DNA of 64,000 nt from Gymnorhina tibicen (taxonomy: Eukaryota; Chordata; Aves; Passeriformes; Artamidae), in the NCBI GenBank assembly GCA_013399875.1, contig VXAZ01006888.1, positions 1-64,000 of the forward strand, in the 5' to 3' direction. Positions within the stretch are counted from its first letter, which is position 1. Each line of letters starts with the position of its first letter. Positions 24,401-37,294 of this stretch are shown here, one piece after another. The position numbers and the translations under genes were made by a program. The notes beneath the pieces were generated by a model. It saw only the letters and a program-made list of their open reading frames with translations, ran no database searches and was not told where the DNA came from.

Positions 24401-27400
24401 ATCCTCCAGTTCCCCAAATAATGGCAAATTGTACAAATGGGATGAGCAGCAGGCAAAGAGGGTTTATTTCCTTAAACAAACATATTAACATTTGGAATGA
24501 CAGAAAGTATCCCCAGTAGTCACTAGCTGCTACTCCACACGATTCCCATGGTTTCTGTGTTGTATATGCACCTTATACCTTGGCTATCTCTTGGATATTC
24601 ATGTGCCCCTTATCAGTTCAATTCCATTCTGAAAATGTTACTATGATGTAAAGTTATTGTGAGTAGAGGATGTCTATTGCATATTTTGATTATTTACTTT
24701 TTTAAATTAACATTAATAATTCTACAGATAATTATGTATTCTTGTAACCACAATAACATATGCTTCAAAACTACCTTTGATATCTACATGTAGGCGTAGA
24801 ATGTTGACAATTTAAGTCCAAATCATTAGTTAGTATTTGAAAGTTATGTAGACTGGCTTGATATCATATTTAACAGTAGCAATTTTCATGGCATCTGAGC
24901 ATTCAGGAAGACTGCCAATCTTTGAATGAGTTCCCAATGCCAAAAAGCAAATGCAATTTATAGTCGCTGAAACATAAAGCATCTGCTGTGTTCTATATTC
25001 TTTTTCTATATTCTTTTTGCTATTAATTCTTTCTCTATATTGGATGCAAAAGCAGGGGTTTTGAATCATTGTTCTTACATTGTCTCAGTTCAGAAAACTA
25101 TACTTACGATTTTTTTTTTTTGCTTCGTCTTTCTCTTGCTTTACAAAGAGGGCTCCACAGAATTTCTTTCTGAACTCTCTTAAAAGTCTCAGAATATGAG
25201 TTTCCTGTGTTGCCTGGGAAACGGCTTTAGGTAAACCAAAAAAACCCACATCTAGTTTGGTATAAAAATGTTGACTTGAAGAACCATACTTTAAAGTTTA
25301 GAGCTTTAAGTATGTTGGCACCTATTATGCTTGTGCAACTGATAAGATTTCTACAAACATGGGCATCTTTAATATTATGAAGCTTTCTAGCGGGCCCTTT
25401 GCCAGAAAAGCATGAAATAACATTATGGATTCACTGGACAGTTGCCATGGAATTTTCCACCAGGCAGTTTGTGAACTGATTATGGATCCTTCATAAGCTA
25501 CAGAGAAGTTCAAAGGGATCATTAATTGCAGTAAAATCAGGCTGAAAGTTGCAAGTATCTGCTTTTAAAAAAGCATCAAGATCAAATGAATCATGGACTT
25601 ATCAGTTAACCCAGCTCCAGACTGAGCACTATGAAGCTCGTAGGTGCCATAAGAATTTCTTTGGAACCCATCTCAGGTGTTTCTGAAGGCACTGTTGTAT
25701 GGATGTGTGTGGCTAAGTGCAAGTTTGTCTGGACTCTGATGTATCTCCATGTGGGCTGGTGCGGCTGAAGGCCTTCTAAAGTGGATCTGGTTCATGACCA
25801 CCTAGCTTGGAGCATATGTTGAGTGAATCTGAAATTTTTTACATATACATGCATGTACCCATACCCTCTTCATTTTTATAAAGAGAAGAGTTCTGATTAT
25901 GGCAGAATTTATGGGAAAAAAAAAGAATTTTGAAAAAAAGTGTGAAATAATGGGAGACCTTCATTGGCTGTAGAGAATGAGTTCATAAAAGCGCTTTGAG
26001 CACGTTTTTTCATTGCTGATGACACCCTTGAAACATTTGGGATGAAATACACAATTTATATATGAAAAGGTATTAGTTTTATTTAATATTTTTAATGTGT
26101 GCATTACATAAAATGATTTCTCTCACCTGTTTCAGGATGATTGTATGATACCATATAGTAAAAAATCTTTTCAAGAAAATCTCAAAATACTATAAAAATA
26201 TTGAAATGCGGCTCTTGTTGTTCAGAAACTTACCTGTGACAAAATATAGGAATTTTTTTCCAATTTTTTAAAATTATATTCACTCATTAGTTTCAATATG
26301 CTCATTTTTTACTATCCTTGCAATGCAGTCTGTGTGTAGTGTGTGTTGGTGTGTGAAGAGGATGTAGAGTAAAGGAATACAAAAACTCTTGAAACACTTT
26401 ACTATTGCAAACAGTAGCAAAATAACACATTTTCTGGTGACCACACTGGCTACTGGTTAACATCTTGCTAGTCACCAGACTTGCATAAATCTTTTCAAAT
26501 GCTCTCACCAATGATTTATTGTGTTCTGGCTGTTCAGTATATTAAAATCATATATAGAAAAGTCCAGAACTAGTCATCTTACATGATATTAATTATGCCC
26601 ATAAAATTTCTAATGGGAGACTCAACCCTGATTAAGTACTTTCTGCACTATTAGCTATAATAAATCTAATATGAAGTTGACTTTAAGTATTATTTATATG
26701 TACACAGTTATGGGCTGGAGTTTCCAACTACTTTAGAATTTGTTAATTTTTTTATTGGTTAGGAGTTAGCATCATACACTTTATGGTGAATGTGAAAGAT
26801 ATCCAGAAATTTAGTAAACTCACTTTTATTGTAGTTGCCAAGATGCTGTCTTGATATACCCATGCTGTTATAGAATATTCGTCATGTAGCTTTGTGAGGA
26901 AACAGGTCACAAATACGTTTGTTTTAGAGAGAGAAAAAGATTTCCATTCCACTTCTAAGAAGAGACTGAATCTTTCATCAATATTTTATTGAATCAACTA
27001 GTGTACAAATAGTAACAATATTGTTAGAGGAGGAAACCAGGAGGAATCTTTGGTTATATAGCAGTTGTACTACAATGCAAATGCGATGTCTAGAATTTTG
27101 TGCTCTTGACAGAGTAGGAACAGACAGAGAATTTCTTATTGGAACTTGCAGTCTGCATTGCTCCATAGCCTTCTTTTAGGTGAAAACAGACCAAGTAAAG
27201 CATTTATTTTGCCATACAGACTAAAGTATATGATGTACATACTAACATATGTGTCTAAGGATTTAGACACTAAAATATAACAAAAACGTAAAAAAATACA
27301 TTGTTATGATTACCCAGGACTTTCCTTCTAAATAAAAGCATAATTTTCTAGATTTTTTTGAGATCTGATTCACATTTGGGGATATATATAAATATGTTTT

Positions 27401-27865
27401 AATAGACTAAATAAGGTGATTTCACACATACATGTTTGTTGCCTAAAATTAGATGAGATCAATTGAAAACAACAAGTAAAATTGGAGGTATGAATCATCA
27501 GCTGTAGACACTGCATCTGTACAACTAGAATGAACCTAGTATTTATCTGTATGGGTTATTCCTTTCATGAGAACTGTCTTTTGCCTTGGTTTGCAGTAAT
27601 TTGCTTTGCCTTTTGCTTAGATTAAGTAAATTTGACAGCTCAGAATGTTTCTGTCTTTGTAAGGCATAACATATACGACAGTTTTCTATAAAAGATTGCT
27701 ATAACAATGATATAGCTATATTTTCTACTAGTACTAATATTTACCAAGGGGGAAATTCATTCCCTTTTCCTTAGACTGTCTGAATGATAGGTTTTAGTAT
27801 AAAACACAACAAGATGAGAGTACAGGTAAATGTAAGGGTTTATTAATGAATAATTCAGATATTTT

Positions 27866-27936
27866 AATTTTACTGAGAATAAGTCAATGAGTTTACTTAT
27901 TTTACTAATTTTACTGAGAGTAAGTCAATAAGTTTA
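27866..27936. repeat. imperfect 41-bp-period tandem duplication
   Basis: The block AATTTTACTGAGAATAAGTC plus CAATGAGTTTA at 27866-27895 recurs at 27907-27936 with two substitutions (GAGAAT/GAGAGT and AATGAG/AATAAG). The spacing is 41 bp. Confidence 0.8.
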
Positions 27937-30392
27937 TTTTCATTCTCTAGTCCTAGTGTGAAAGTAGGCTCAGCATACTTAGGAAATTAGGTAGTTTATC
28001 TTTATCCTTAGTATAGCACTAGACCTTCAGGAAGAACTATCGTCCTTGGGTGTCCCTCCAGTCTTGAAAGTGCATAGCTGTGAATGCAGATGAACAGACT
28101 GAGTGTATACAAGGGCACAAAGACTTGTTACAAAGAGTGACATATAAAGAAATTGGTGTCAGAAACATGACAGTCCTTAAGGACAGTGGAAAGACCATAA
28201 CAGGAACAGTGTTGTACTTAACATTATTTGTTTCCTGTGCCTTGGGCAGAATAATTTTGCTGCTGATCTGTTCAGTGAGAGAGACAATATGATCCTCTCA
28301 AGTCCTTTCACTTGTACTGTAAGATTTAGCAACTGGTTAAAAACTTTTTCCCTGTTGAAATTACCAAATATAGGTAATACATTACAGTAATAATTATATT
28401 TTAAATAAAGTTAAAATTAATAAGCTGCATGATTTTGAGAAACTAGTTGGAAGTTCAGGTTTCAGGTTTTCTCTGTTTCCAGTAGGAGAAGAAATTGATT
28501 AATTTGAATTATGAGTTTCTGATGCAATTACTGTTTTTTATAAAAGAGATACAAAGGGTTTTTTTTTTAATTCATGATTCCATGATGGCTCAAAAAACAA
28601 GGGACATCACTTCTGTTTCCTGTATCTTTTCTACATTGACATATCATTCCCCAAAAGCCTTCCCCCTGCCCTGAATTCTACTGCTACTATCTGGCTTCTG
28701 CAATTATGCATTATTACTTCTCTGCTGACACTTCAACTCATGGACCTACAGGTAAACTTGGAAATTCGGACTGCTGTTCTCATTCCATTTAGATCATATT
28801 CTTGAGAATGGATTTTTGGCTAATAAGGATATTTGAGTTTCAGAAAACATTTTTTTTCCTAGAGTATTAAATGAAGAACACTGATTACAGCCACTGGTTT
28901 CAATGGTATCTTTTTTATCACAAAGAAAGCTTTCTTTACATTTCCATGGCTGAGTTACCAGCTACGGCTGGGCTTACTAGTATGTAACTGGGACAAGTAA
29001 TCAAGGAGGCTGCATAAAGCAGGCTCAAATCATTAGCTCAATCATTATCAAACTTCTGGGAAGAAATGGCCAGTTTCATTTAGCAGTTTTTCATAAAATA
29101 GCTTGGCACAGTTCCTAGTAGAATGCCTTTCAGGTACTGTTAGTAGCAAAAACATGTGGATGTGACTGCTCACTATAGGGAGTAAACAGAAGACCCAAAT
29201 TTCATTATGCAGTCTGGAGTCATGTGGTGAAAAATTATCTGGTTTTGTTTTATTAGGACACAAATTAGGATTCACAAAGGTGTGAATCCATGGTTACTAT
29301 AAATAACACATTTAGGACTAGAAGTGGCAGCCGACATCTGTAAGATGTAGTGCTGTTCATATCTTTTTCTTCATTGGTTTAGCCATAGAAAGTGAAGCCT
29401 CCCGTCTTTCTATTCACTTTTTGCCTTTTCCAACCCACATGCAGATGAATGTGATAGGAAGACCTGATAGTATCTGTATTTAGAGTTGTGCTCAGATGTA
29501 GGAAGCTGACTAAAGTGGGAGAGTCCAGTGGATGTGTCTGAAATGTCTTCTGAACTGAATCCATACTCAGATTTAGTCCTTGTAGGACTGTGGAACAATC
29601 CAGTACAAACACTTTATATGTGCCTATTTATATTATCCTCTTTATTATAGTCCCTGTTACAATGCTATGTGCACTGTGAACACTAAGATAAGCTAATCAG
29701 TCACCACATATTTTGATGGGTCTGGAGTGACCAGTCTCAAATTGACTAGCTAGCTGTCTATGAGATCATCCCTGTAAGGTTTAATTATCATGCCTCTGCA
29801 CTTGAGATAACGTTTTAGTCAGGCTCAGACCGGGATATCAATGTAAAATTCTAAATACTTCCTGCTTAGCTACAAATACACTTTAAATGCAATAGGGATA
29901 TCAATTTCTGGTTTGGACCTTTTCTTATGTTCATCATTTCTTTTGGCAGTGCTGATGTAACTAGTGATTAATTTCTCCCTAGTCTACCTGCATGACATAT
30001 GGTTCCATTACTTACTCCCCACCCTTTATTTTGTACTTTGTGGCATCAATCACCTTACACTTAATTGAAAAGTCATTGTGGCATATCTTGTGAAGGAGTC
30101 GGTGGAAGTTTATAATAGGTAAGGGAACTTCTGTAATGAGAAATTAGACACCTTGCTCATATTTAGACATTTCAGACAGCTAGTGCTGAGTTCAGCTGAT
30201 CAAAATAGGCATCTATCGCCATTCAAGATGTTATTAGTGTCATTCTTCTTTTCCTCAGACAAAGAAAACAGGTTTTCAGATGGTGATGTTTAGCATCTAT
30301 CAGCTCCATGAGGATGTCTCAGACATCTTCAGGTACTGTCAATGTATAGAGAAATAAATAGAATTCCTTAATTTAGATAAAGTGAATTTTAC

Positions 30393-31117
30393 TGTGGCAG
30401 GCCATGTGTACCCCCTCTCTCTACCACAGATGGCTGGTGCATATGCAGGAGATAACTCGGGCGGGTCACAGGCCCAGCATGGGATATCTCTGGTGCCAAA
30501 ACGGCTCAGGCCCCCAGCTAAGAATCAACATCTTAGTCTGGAAAGCAAATGTGGGAAGAGATGAAAGAATTATTCTTGACCAAAAGACACAGTTCTTATG
30601 TCTATAAAAGCCCACAAAATTATCACAGAAGCAGAAGTCTCTTACACACTCCATGGAGATGTGTGAGAAGATTTCTCCCTGGAGCCCTGGACCAACTCCA
30701 AGTTACTTTTCTGGAAACTGAAGGAAAGGACTTCGATGTGTACCCCATCAAGATAATTGTATGGTAAGAAACATTGAATCCTAAGTTATACTGTTTCTCA
30801 GCTAGCTGTAATTTTAATGGTACCTTTAATTCTGTGTGTAAATACTAGTATGCCTTTCTTTTTTTTATCTTTTCTGTGTGTAGTAGTAGTCTGTTTTAAG
30901 TCTTATGTCTGTTAGTTTTGTGTCTATTAATAAATAATTCATTTTATAATAGACCAAATCAGCCATTATTAAAGAACTTGCAGATGGTAGTGGATTTTTG
31001 GGGTGCTGGCCACCTCANTTTTGGGGTGCTGGCCACCTCTATAATGCGACTGCCTGCTGCCAGAGGCCTGGGCAACAGACAGGAGCTGATTTAAACCCAC
31101 ATCATCCATTCATAACA
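30393..31117 (+). mobile_element. probable solo LTR, plus strand
   Basis: The segment begins TGTGGCAGGCC and can end CATAACA at 31117. The flanking pentamers are TTTAC (30388-30392) and GTTAC (31118-31122), which agree at four of five positions and would fit an aged TSD. LTR-like signals are in the right order: a TATAAAAG box at 30603-30610 and an AATAAA signal at 30929-30934, some 326 bp downstream, followed by about 180 bp that would be U5. No retroviral coding sequence adjoins it. I do not recognise the family, and the right end could instead be near 31017. Confidence is therefore moderate. Confidence 0.45.
30996..31039. repeat. 21-bp unit duplicated in tandem around an unresolved base
   Basis: TTTTGGGGTGCTGGCCACCT plus C occurs at 30996-31016 and again at 31019-31039. 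The bases A and N (31017-31018) lie between the copies. The N at the repeat junction suggests either a true short duplication or an assembly uncertainty. Confidence 0.85.
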
Positions 31118-31122
31118 GTTAC

Positions 31123-34100
31123 TCAGTATCATTTCCAACTGTCCTTTGATTTAGCTTATTTTATTTTGGTTTTAAATGAATGATTGCCCCAAGACTTGTT
31201 TTCATTATTATTATTGCTTGTATGTGGATATTGCCGTTGATGCTTGCGTATTTTCTTAAGTTAAATAAACAGCAGGAATATTTAAAAAAAAAATTAGTAC
31301 ATAAGCTGACATTTGTGAAAATATGGAAATGTACCAATGTCTTAATTAATGGATAACTAAATAAATATATTAAATACATTTCCAACAAATTGCTTTAGCT
31401 TCTGAATAAACTTTAAAGGAACCTATGCTGACTTCAAAGTTTTCTCATAAAAAGGATCATCAAGTGAAGGAACATCAAGGTATACATGAACTAGATGTTT
31501 GTAGCTAACACAAATTTATCACCTATCAATAGGCTAAATTCTGAACCCTAATACTAAATGAACTTCCCTTTTTTGTCCATGCAGAGTGGTGACTTTTCTA
31601 CCATGTCAGATGAAGGGAAAAAAATCAAATATGGTAGGGGCACAAAGCTATCATTTTTTCCTGGATTAGTTGCATTCCCTAGTGATTCTGCTGAGTGATG
31701 GAGGTTTCATGTAAAGATCAATGACACTGAAAACTGGTTTATAACTCAGTGTGACAGCTAGTATAATCTCAGAATTGCTTTGCTGTAATCCACCCTGTCT
31801 TTCTCAGTTAGCAAACATTATCCCAATTACAGTTATGCCAAATATAGGCAGAACAGATGCTTCTTACAAGCAACAACTAATTTCTAACTGCAAATTTATA
31901 AATATAAAAACATTGATTGCCAATTCAAAGTGCATTACATCAATGGTTAGAAGAGAAAAGATGAAAATATTGTTATACTATGATGTGGTCTCATCAAAGC
32001 CAAAATCTTTATCGATGTTTCTGGGAAAATGAGATTGCAGTGACAGGGCTGGGTAAAGATTAAACTAAAAGGTGGAGAAAATCCTGACAGAATCCATTCA
32101 GATAGAATTTCAGTTCCAGTTCTTTTTGGTAGAGAAAGGTATATTAAGCAGAACAATTACAGTAGATGTAGAGTTATAAAATAAATTAATAAGCCCTGAA
32201 GAGAATATACCTGTAATTTCCACATAAGTTAATCGTAAACAACTTGACAAAACTGGCAAGTTAGATATATGGAGAAGAAAAAAGTAAACCCCCACGTTTT
32301 TGCTCCTATGAATGCTGTTCTTTGGGTACTAGTCACAGTGCATTAACATATACTTTCAGAGAGAACAAAAGTATGTCCTGTGAAACTGTAAGAACAGTTG
32401 TACCGGGTCTCCAGCCCAGTACCATCATACTAAATGCATTTAACAGTGGGTGCCTAGGAAGCAGAACATGGCAATCTGTCTAAGAAATTCTTGGAATAGT
32501 TTATTTTTCTACATGATGTTGGTATGGCCAGAAAAAAGGTCCAGATATAGGTTGTGCAAGATTCCTGTTCAGAATTAGAAAAGTATATGTTTCCCTGCTA
32601 GCTGAAGCAATTAGAAAAAGACTATAAAACTATAAATGTTTAAGGAGAAAAAGAGGGGAAATGCCAATGAGTCGAAATTATTACAGATACTGACAATTAT
32701 GTTTTTATTTCTATGGGAGCTGACTACATGTTTCTTTGGTCTTCCAGTCTGTCTGACTGGTAAAGAAAACTGATTGTTATTTTTAATTCAAAAGTTCTAT
32801 AAATTAAAGGAACAGCATAGCATTTTTTACTATTCATCAACACAGGTTCCTCAGAAGCTTGTAATGATCTCACCTTCAAGCTTGGGATGGGATACCTGAG
32901 TTTGAATTTTTTCATGTTAAAAAGGATTTTGAGGCTGTATCTCCCAGTTTCTGAAGGAGTACAAATATTATATTTAATATGGATAACTGTATCCTTCTTT
33001 TTTTCCCAATCCTCACTTCCACATTTTTCAATGAAAGTAGCAGTGTCTGCTAAATGTCGTGCTGGCCTGATTTTTTAGTGCGTTTTAGCTGTACTAAAGA
33101 GTATCTCCAGTTCCAGCTGAGTCCTTGAGGAAGGCAGGGCTATGCAGATTACTAATGGGGCTAAGTATCAAACAAGTACACAGTTCCCAGCCATGCCAAA
33201 ATGGCAAGAGTCCTGGCTCTTCATGGCAGCAGCATGCCATGCATCTTGAGAAATTTCCTGGGGCAATCTTACATGTCAGCAATTTCTTCTCAGGATGTTT
33301 TGAGGATTATAGACCTGAATTTTGGTACTTAAATTACTTCTGAGTGCCACATTTGGTGCCCAGGAACCTCACATCTGCAAAACAAAACTTAGATTAGAAT
33401 TTTTCTCTGCTTTCATGGTTCTTAACTTCAAGTTGATCTTCTATAAACTTTAGCTGCAAGTACATTGGAAGCATAGAATATTCAGAGACCACTGAGTAAC
33501 TATTCTTTATATAGAGATCTATATTTATATAAAGATAAATTTGTTTTGTTTTTATTTTTCCAATTGTATTCCTGCCTAAATGATTTAGACAAAGGATATT
33601 TTCAAGAGGAGAGTCACTGAACAGGTAATTAATACAATTCATGAAGTCAATTTCTTCTAAGTTTTACAGACAGTGGGAGTAAGATTTTATCCTTTATAAG
33701 GTTCTGGAAGACTGGTAACACTAAGAACCTGAAACTGCTTTAGGAGGCAGTGATGACTTACAGGCAGGATAGATCACACTCAATTCAAGAAATTACATAG
33801 GACTCTGACAAAGACAAAAAAATGGTTTTTTCCTATTTATGCAGATTTGTTCAGATTGACTAAATTTTTGAAAGATCATCTGTTTAAGGAAATTAAGTTT
33901 TATCTCTTATTTTCTGGTAGACTTTATAGGTTTCTGGTTGTCCAAAATTGTGTTTGTTTTATGAGAGCTAGCTATTTCACTAAATAATCCCCTCTTAGCA
34001 CCTGAGAAAAGCCAAGAGTATAAGTGCAATACTTGGAGGCTGAAGTATTAATTTCCATTCCAGAAGACGATTTTGGCTGCCCATTCCAAGAAGAGGAAAC

Positions 34101-36689
34101 TTATATAGAAGTTTTGCAAAATCCTGTCATTCACATGGAATAAGTGCAGTCAGCCTAGCAATTGTGGCACAATGGCCTTTTCTTTTTAGTCCTGTAAAAC
34201 AGATAATGAAAAAAATTTAAAGAGGGAATTAACCAAAAGTGTAATATGCCATTGTATAAAGCTATCACATGCTTGAAGTTTGAATATTGTATGCAGATCT
34301 AGTGACCTCATGTCTTTCTATTCCTCTCTCTAACTATATGACTATAAATAGGTATAGACTTAAAATATACATAGAATATTACATAATAGAATACATGCTA
34401 TATATGTAGTAGAACTACACAAGAGAGAGCTGAGGAAAGGACTGAAACATGAGATCCCATGGACTTTTAAAACTGCAAAAGATTTTGTGGGGAAAAAGGT
34501 AGAAGAGAAATGGGAAAATATATGATATGATGCGTAACATAGAGAAGATAGATAAGGAACAGAAATTTAGAACATAAGATTTGGATGACATAAGATTTGT
34601 ATGGCATCAAATCAGAACAAGGAGAAAATATTTTTAAGTAAACTGTAAAAAAACTGCCACACAAAGCATATTAAAGTGGAAAACACATCATTACAACATG
34701 TTGTCATAAGAAAAACCAAAAATGCATTCAGAAAAAAAGAATGATAAAGTCATAACAAAGGCAATTAAACATGATGTTTAAATGTGATTTAAAGCTTACA
34801 ATTAAATAAAAAGGCAGCAAATTGTAAAAGTATTATTCTTTACTTGGCCTGCTGTTTTAAAAATCTGTCTAGTGCACAACATGAATTTATGTGGTGGGTT
34901 GATCTTACTAGGTTTATATCACCTTTTAATTTAAAAATAATATGTGATTTTCCAGCTATAATTTCATTTTTCTTAATACTTTTTCACACTTTGTCCATCA
35001 CTATGGCACTTGTGTTCCAAAATTGATGCCTACCTTCATGCTTAATATTGACAAAGAGATCAACCATTCACTTCTGGACCATTGTCCTGCCACCAGAGCT
35101 TGTTTCCCTCCCAGTTCATCCCATCATTGCAACAGTAGCAGATACCAGATAAGCTCCTCCCTGCTGAAATGGTAGCAGCCTGAGAAGAGCTGCTGCAGTG
35201 TTTAGGAAGTACAGACACAGTTGTGGGAGAGGGAAGACCAAGGGAAATATCTGTGGAGAAAGCAGTTTCTGGCAAGCAGGACACTTGTTCCTCACACAAG
35301 GATATAAGGCCAACAAACATCCCCTGACACTTTCCACCCCCCTCATTCCTTATTGACAATTTCAAAACCCTCCACTTTGTTTGCAAACTCCTCTCTCTGT
35401 AATCAACACTGTCAATGACACAGTATTGAATTTTTCACCTCCAGGATGAAGAGGAAGCAAATCTTTGTCCATAAGGTAGGACAATTCAGTTTTGCTTTCA
35501 AAATGTTGAAAGATGGAGAAGACACTTCACTATCTGTGCCTACTTTCTTTTTTCTTTTTTCCTTTTCTTTTTATTCCCCCCTCCCCCTTGCATGTTTTAG
35601 GCATGACCAGGTGTGCATTGGGAATGCTGTTAGCTATTCTCTTGGCTTAACACTTTGAGTGACCATACAAATAGTTCTGTTTAAATTGAATTTAAAAATT
35701 TTAAATTCTGTTTAAATTAAAATTAAGTACTGTTCTGTTTAAATAAAATGACACTGATTAATTAGAATATTTTCCATATTTTTTTCAGTACTGATTTCAA
35801 TAGTGTAGCCCATGTGAAAAGAATAAATTCTCTCAGATGGTGAAAACTAACTTTCTGATCTTTTCTTCTGCTTTAGAAAGTGATGATTTGGAAAGTATCT
35901 TAGTTTTTGTACTGTCTCATCTTACATTATTTATATATTGCCTAGCATAAGAAATTCCAGTTTTCAGGTAGGAATTCTGGGTTCTGTTGTAGTGCACAAG
36001 CAATTAGAAGGTTTAGAAGTGAAACTGTAAAAATTGCTTTTACTGGTTCTTTCCTCAAAAAAATAGTAAGACATCTTGGTGCTGATATTGCAAACTCCAT
36101 CCATTTATTGTGATTTAACAAAAATTACTTTAGCCCTCACAACGTACAGAAATGCTGTCATGTGAAAAAGATGACACTAAAAGTTACACTATGTTCAGAA
36201 AATGTATTCATCCACTATCATGTATATAATTTTCAAAAGAAAAGTGGTTTCACCTCAATGACCTGCTGACATAAATGAGGATTTCAAAATTCTGGAGTGA
36301 TAAGAAGATCTGCTAAAAGAGTTTGTGAATAACAATTCTAATATCATCAATGAACATTCTCCAACACCTGGTAGTGTTCTATTTGAAACTCCCTTCTGGG
36401 AATTCTGCTTTTCACAGTGCAGAGAGATGGCACATTTAATTCTTACATAACAAAGTCACAGAATTGTAGTAGTTGAAGTTCTGAAAGCATTTCCATGATA
36501 AATTTTTCTCCTCTTTTCAGGAGTGTATATGTAATTTAAAAAATAAACAAACAAGCAAGCAATTGTTTTGGCAGAATGCAATGTTTTGAATAGATCCTAG
36601 CAGTTGCCAAGGGGTAAATTGAAGCAAAGATGAGTATGAGGACCTACTTAAATGGTTATTCTATATAATAACCCTATGCTGCTTCTGTG
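31123..36689. other. AT-rich DNA, no gene recognised
   Basis: No exon or classified transposon was seen. A 108-codon minus-strand frame at 35060-35386 lies in a slightly GC-richer patch but has no recognisable domain. A polypyrimidine tract at about 35540-35589 (T-rich, then C-rich) and three copies of TTCTGTTTAAAT between 35674 and 35744 are the only repeats noted. Confidence 0.55.
35540..35589. repeat. polypyrimidine tract
   Basis: About 50 nt of almost pure T and C end in a CCCCCCTCCCCC run, with purine-rich sequence on the opposite strand. This is low-complexity DNA capable of unusual structure. Confidence 0.7.
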
Positions 36690-37294
36690 GAAATAATTGC
36701 CTCCTTTCCCTTGGGCCGTTTCAGGTCAGCTGTCCCGGCTATGCTCCCTCACAGCTTCTTTGCCCCTGCTCACTGGCAGAGCGTGGGGAACTGAAAAGCC
36801 CATGACTTAGGGTAAGCACTACTAAGCAGCAACCAAAGGATAGTGTGTTATCAGTGTTATTCTCCTACTAGATAATGAAAAATGAACTCTATCCCAGCTG
36901 AAGCCAAGATATTATCCACCCTTTATTCCATACCATAGAACACCATGTTCAGAATATAAACTGGGGGCACTTGGCTGGGAGGGGTTGATAGCTGCTTGGG
37001 GACAGGTTGAGCATTGTGTAGCAGCTGGTGAGCAATTTACTGTGCATCACTTGTTTCTCTTGGGCTTTACTCCTCTATCTCTATCTTTTTCAATGCAACT
37101 ATTAATATTATTTGTATTTATTATTACCATTATTTTATTTTGTTTTGTTTCAGTTATTAAACTGTTCTTAACTCAACACGAGGTTTGCTTTTTATTTCCA
37201 ATTCTCCTCATCACTGGGGGCGGGAGGTTTGTGGTGGATTTGGGGGATTGATGTTGAGTAAGTGGCTGCATAATACTTAGCTGCCACCATGTCA
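36690..37294 (+). mobile_element. ERVL-type LTR with apparently inverted U3 segment
   Basis: The right part (about 36915-37294) reads on the plus strand as a known avian ERVL-type LTR. It has ATTCCATACCATAGAACACC and CAGAATATAAACTGGGGGC (TATA region about 36952-36960), then TTGGCTGGGAGGGG and GGTGAGCAATTTACTGTGCA. ATTAAACTGTTCTTAACTCA with a polyadenylation-like ATTAAA follows near 37156, then an end block running from GTGGCTGCATAATACTTAG to CCACCATGTCA at 37294. The left part (about 36700-36910) carries the upstream U3 of the same family in reverse: GGTCAGCTGTCCCGGCT, AAAGCCCATGACTTAGGGTAAGCAC, then AACTCTATCCCAGCTGAAGCC, which is the reverse complement of the family's usual 5' start. The left boundary is approximate and no clean TSD was found. 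Confidence 0.7.

Larger units (their letters stand above)
17584..30392. other. long AT-rich stretch without recognised gene or transposon
   Basis: About 12.8 kb were read without finding an exon, RNA gene or classified mobile element. It contains the pentanucleotide repeat at 18394-18431, a poly-A run near 20047-20059, an imperfect 41-bp tandem duplication at 27866-27936, a TG-rich tract near 26328-26356 and several T or A homopolymers. The open frames (the largest is 96 codons, at 20527-20817) have no domain or supporting context. Composition is uniformly AT-rich, as expected for a gene desert or a giant intron. Confidence 0.6.
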
